The translations under genes and the position numbers were made by a program. This document shows, one piece after another, positions 61,911-64,000 of a DNA stretch of 64,000 nucleotides (positions within the stretch are counted from its first letter, which is position 1; the number at the start of each line of letters is the position of its first letter). The notes below the pieces were generated by a model. It was not told the origin of the DNA and ran no database searches. It saw nothing but the letters and a program-made list of their open reading frames with translations. Location of the stretch: NCBI RefSeq assembly GCF_027925445.1, contig NZ_AP027149.1:3298501-3362500 (forward strand). The letters are read 5' to 3'. Origin of the DNA: Methylocystis bryophila. GTDB taxonomy: Bacteria > Pseudomonadota > Alphaproteobacteria > Rhizobiales > Beijerinckiaceae.

Positions 61911-62755
61911 TGCGGGCGCGAGCGATATTCATCATCGAGGCCGAAATAGAAGAGCGCCAGCAGGCCGCCGAGCAGCAACCATTCCAAAATCGCGACGCCC
62001 GCGCCTTCGTGCCAGAACATGTAGCTTTCCATCGACCAAGCGCACAAATTCAGGCGCGCCGTGTTGACCAGCACGATCCAGCTCACCCCAAGGAGCAAGA
62101 CGACCCACTGGCGCCGGCTTGCGGCCTGCCCCTGAATCTTCAAGAAGGACAGCCAGAGCAGGGCCGCCGCGACGACATTGAGGAAGGCCGAGCAGGACGC
62201 TTCGACGACGATCGTGTGCCCTCCGGCGCCCGAGATCGCATTGCCGATGAGCTCAAACGCGCCAAGATGGGATAGCGTCAGGAAGGCGAAGGAAGTCTCG
62301 ACGGGCAGCAGGAATTCCTCAACCGCCGATTGGACGACCGGCCCCCATAATTCCAAACAGGCAAGCCCCAAGCTCAGTTGCCCGATCGCCGCCAGCCGCG
62401 CATCGCGCCGCATGCAGAACCATAGGCCCAAGAGCGTCAAAACCAAGCCGCCCATGTGGCGCCAAGGATGCGCCAGCGCCAATCCCGCCAGCGCAAGCAG
62501 CATGTAGTCGGGCCACGACAAGACCGCGTCGGCGCCCAATCGGCGCAGCATGCAGGCGATGGCGTACAAGGCGATGAGCGGGATCGTCGGAAACGCCTGG
62601 CCTTCAATCAAGATCGGCAGATAATCGAGACAAAACAGCGAGAAGAAAAAGACCATCAGCACAAGGCGATCGCTCGGCGCGCGCAAGGCCGAGAGCAGCC
62701 GGAAAACGGCTCCGTTCGCGATGCTTTCACTCGTGGTGGCGAAGCTACCCTTCAT
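61907..62755 (-). CDS. Exosortase-like integral membrane protein, copy B
   Basis: The 282-residue protein has about eight membrane spans and the triad VVEASCSAFLNVVAAALLWL (Cys188), VNTARLNLCAWSMESYMFWH (Arg234, His249) and EGAGVAILEWLLLGGLLAL. The Cys-to-Arg (46) and Arg-to-His (15) distances equal those in copy A exactly. ASC-S here is nearer to the canonical exosortase CSG than the CAT of copy A. Exosortases remove PEP-CTERM-like tags and anchor proteins to polysaccharide or membrane. No tagged protein is seen in the window. It is coupled to the EpsI-like gene. Confidence 0.72.
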   Translation of the reverse strand: MKGSFATTSESIANGAVFRLLSALRAPSDRLVLMVFFFSLFCLDYLPILIEGQAFPTIPLIALYAIACMLRRLGADAVLSWPDYMLLALAGLALAHPWRHMGGLVLTLLGLWFCMRRDARLAAIGQLSLGLACLELWGPVVQSAVEEFLLPVETSFAFLTLSHLGAFELIGNAISGAGGHTIVVEASCSAFLNVVAAALLWLSFLKIQGQAASRRQWVVLLLGVSWIVLVNTARLNLCAWSMESYMFWHEGAGVAILEWLLLGGLLALFYFGLDDEYRSRPQ

Positions 62756-62862
62756 TCAGGTTTTCACCACGTCTATCGGCCCATCTCAAAGGCGTAGGCG
62801 GCGCCTTTCGGCCCTGCCCCACCCGGCTCAGATCCGGCCCCGCCGATGAAAGGCGCGATGCC

Positions 62863-63915
62863 TCACGCCGCGGGGCGACCCTGCTCCTGCCGCAGTTGAG
62901 CGACGTGCCAGGCGACGGTGGCCTCCAGTCCCTCGGCGAACCGATGTGTCGGCTCATAGCCCAACAACCGTTTCGCTTTGGAGATATCGGCTTGGCTGTG
63001 CCGCACGTCTCCCGGTCGGAAGTCGCGGTGCTCGACCTTTGCCGAGGCTGCCGCGGGGGCAGCGTCGACGAGCAGCTTGCGCGTGCGGGAATGAAGCTCG
63101 TTGAGCGTCGTTCGGTCGCCGACCGCGACATTATACACCTGGTTGATCGCGGCCGGCTCTTCGACGAGAGCGGCCAGCAAGTTGGTCTGCACGGCGTTGT
63201 CTACGTAGCAGAAGTCGCGGCTCGTCTCGCCATCGCCGTTGACGATAACGGTCTCGCCCTTCATCAGGGCCGCGATCCATTTCGGTATGACGGCCGCATA
63301 GGCGCCATTGGGATCCTGTCTCGGACCGAAAACGTTGAAATAGCGCAGCCCGATTGACGGCACGCCGTAGCAACGCCCGAACACATCGGCATAGATCTCA
63401 TTGACGAGCTTCGTCACTGCGTAGGGGCTCAAAGGGCGTCCAATGACGTCCTCGACTTTCGGCAAGCCGGGATGATCGCCGTAAGTCGAGCTGCTAGCGG
63501 CGTAGACGAAGCGCTTCACTTTGGCGTCGCGCGCCGCAACCAGCATGTTGACGAAGCCGGTCACATTCGCGGCGTTTGTCGCGATCGGGTCGGCGAGACT
63601 GCGTGGAACCGAGCCGAGCGCCGCTTGGTGCAGAACGAAGTCGACGCCCTCGCAAACGCGACGGCAATCTTCCAGGTTGCGTATGTCGCCTTCGACGAAC
63701 TCGTGCCTCGCCCACTGCTCCGGCGTCACCAGGCGCTTGACATCCTCGAGATTCGACCGGCGCCCTGTGGCGAAATTATCGAGGCTCACAACCCGCTGAT
63801 CGAGTCTCAGCAGGGTCTCGAGCAGATTCGAGCCGATGAAGCCCGCCGCGCCCGTGACGAGCCACTTTCGTGGGGCTCCACGCAGCTCTCCGGTCAGGCG
63901 CTTGTATGCCGTCAT
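62863..63915 (-). CDS. UDP-N-acetylglucosamine 4-epimerase, WbpP/TviC-like
   Basis: The 350-residue protein has the Rossmann start WLVTGAAGFIGSNLLETLLR and the strongly conserved GVDFVLHQAALGSVPRSLAD with ASSSTYGDHPGLPKVEDVIG. Tyr-x3-Lys is in SPYAVTKLVNEIYADV. RYFNVFGPRQDPNGAYAAVI is nearly the same in WbpP of Pseudomonas and TviC of the Vi locus. It would convert UDP-GlcNAc or UDP-GlcNAcA to the galacto form. ATG at 63915 has GAGGAG at a better distance than 63918. It lies next to a WbpO/TviB-type dehydrogenase. Confidence 0.88.
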   Translation of the reverse strand: MTAYKRLTGELRGAPRKWLVTGAAGFIGSNLLETLLRLDQRVVSLDNFATGRRSNLEDVKRLVTPEQWARHEFVEGDIRNLEDCRRVCEGVDFVLHQAALGSVPRSLADPIATNAANVTGFVNMLVAARDAKVKRFVYAASSSTYGDHPGLPKVEDVIGRPLSPYAVTKLVNEIYADVFGRCYGVPSIGLRYFNVFGPRQDPNGAYAAVIPKWIAALMKGETVIVNGDGETSRDFCYVDNAVQTNLLAALVEEPAAINQVYNVAVGDRTTLNELHSRTRKLLVDAAPAAASAKVEHRDFRPGDVRHSQADISKAKRLLGYEPTHRFAEGLEATVAWHVAQLRQEQGRPAA

Positions 63916-63925
63916 CATCGTCTCC

Positions 63926-64000
63926 TCACAGCCGCAAATCGACATCGGACGCCGGAAGGACGTATTTCAGATCATAGAGCACGTGATCGCTCTTTCCGAG
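63926..64000 (-). CDS. Nucleotide-sugar dehydrogenase C-terminus, WbpO/TviB-like, 5-prime end outside the window
   Basis: Only the last 24 residues and stop are inside: LGKSDHVLYDLKYVLPASDV and DLRL. The YDLKYVLP-x-x-x-x-D-x-RL pattern is the end of UDP-N-acetyl-glucosamine/galactosamine 6-dehydrogenases (WbpO, TviB, WbpA). The enzyme would make UDP-HexNAc uronic acid for the epimerase 10 bases downstream. This is a partial gene at the window edge, so the identification rests on the tail and on the neighbour. Confidence 0.6.
   Translation of the reverse strand, partial: LGKSDHVLYDLKYVLPASDVDLRL

Noticed and set aside
1..64000. tRNA, rRNA or insertion-sequence genes
   Set aside because: None was recognised by eye on either strand. 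A tRNA scan and IS search would be needed to be certain.

Overview
The window looks like chromosome of a GC-rich alphaproteobacterium, most likely of the order Hyphomicrobiales (Rhizobiales) and possibly a Methylocystis/Methylosinus-type organism. The supporting signs are the gene order hisB-DUF2628-hisH-hisA-hisF-hisE-coaA, Omp25-type outer-membrane barrels, a YraN/NadE pair, and dispersed palindromes of a type I associate with this order. The genus is an inference; no rRNA or methane-oxidation gene is present to settle it. No tRNA, rRNA, CRISPR array or intact insertion sequence was seen.

Left part (1-27.6 kb) is mostly housekeeping. It opens with a cut-off family-2 glycosyltransferase. Next come a tail-collar-domain protein and an unusual outer-membrane protein that carries a collagen-like stalk, then a decayed peroxiredoxin fragment. 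A three-PAS hybrid histidine kinase, yraN, NAD synthetase and an FAD monooxygenase follow. A stand-alone C-terminal domain of a CCA-adding enzyme lies divergent to a beta-carbonic anhydrase. After these come a stress-type membrane protein, metK, a TonB-like protein and mutS. Two paralogous outer-membrane barrels, with the tail of a third just behind mutS, precede the his-coaA operon, which is joined by 1-4 nt overlaps.

Right part (27.8-64 kb) is a large, almost wholly minus-strand surface-polysaccharide locus. Near each end lies an exosortase-like membrane protein with a Cys/Arg/His triad in identical spacing. The low-coordinate half (30-36.3 kb) encodes what looks like a polyprenyl-phosphate-arabinose pathway: a HAD-UbiA fusion, DprE1-like and DprE2-like enzymes, a GtrA-type small membrane protein, and beside them an uncharacterised multi-pass protein that could be the transferase. 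The rest supplies Wzx-type flipping, EpsG-type polymerisation, several GT4/GT2 glycosyltransferases and a deacetylase-GT4 fusion. It also has methyltransferases, two FemAB-like acyltransferases, an asparagine-synthase-type amidotransferase, O-acyltransferases, a right-handed beta-helix protein, a CofD/YvcK-like protein with a HAD partner, and a WbpP/WbpO-type pair that would make a UDP-HexNAc uronic acid donor. Several genes are clearly AT-richer than the surroundings, and there are gene fragments, so the locus has been assembled and eroded by transfer.

The best candidates for something new are the complete arabinose-donor pathway in a polysaccharide locus, the pair of matched exosortase-like proteins, the collagen-stalk outer-membrane protein next to a collar protein, and the CCA-enzyme body domain without its catalytic head.
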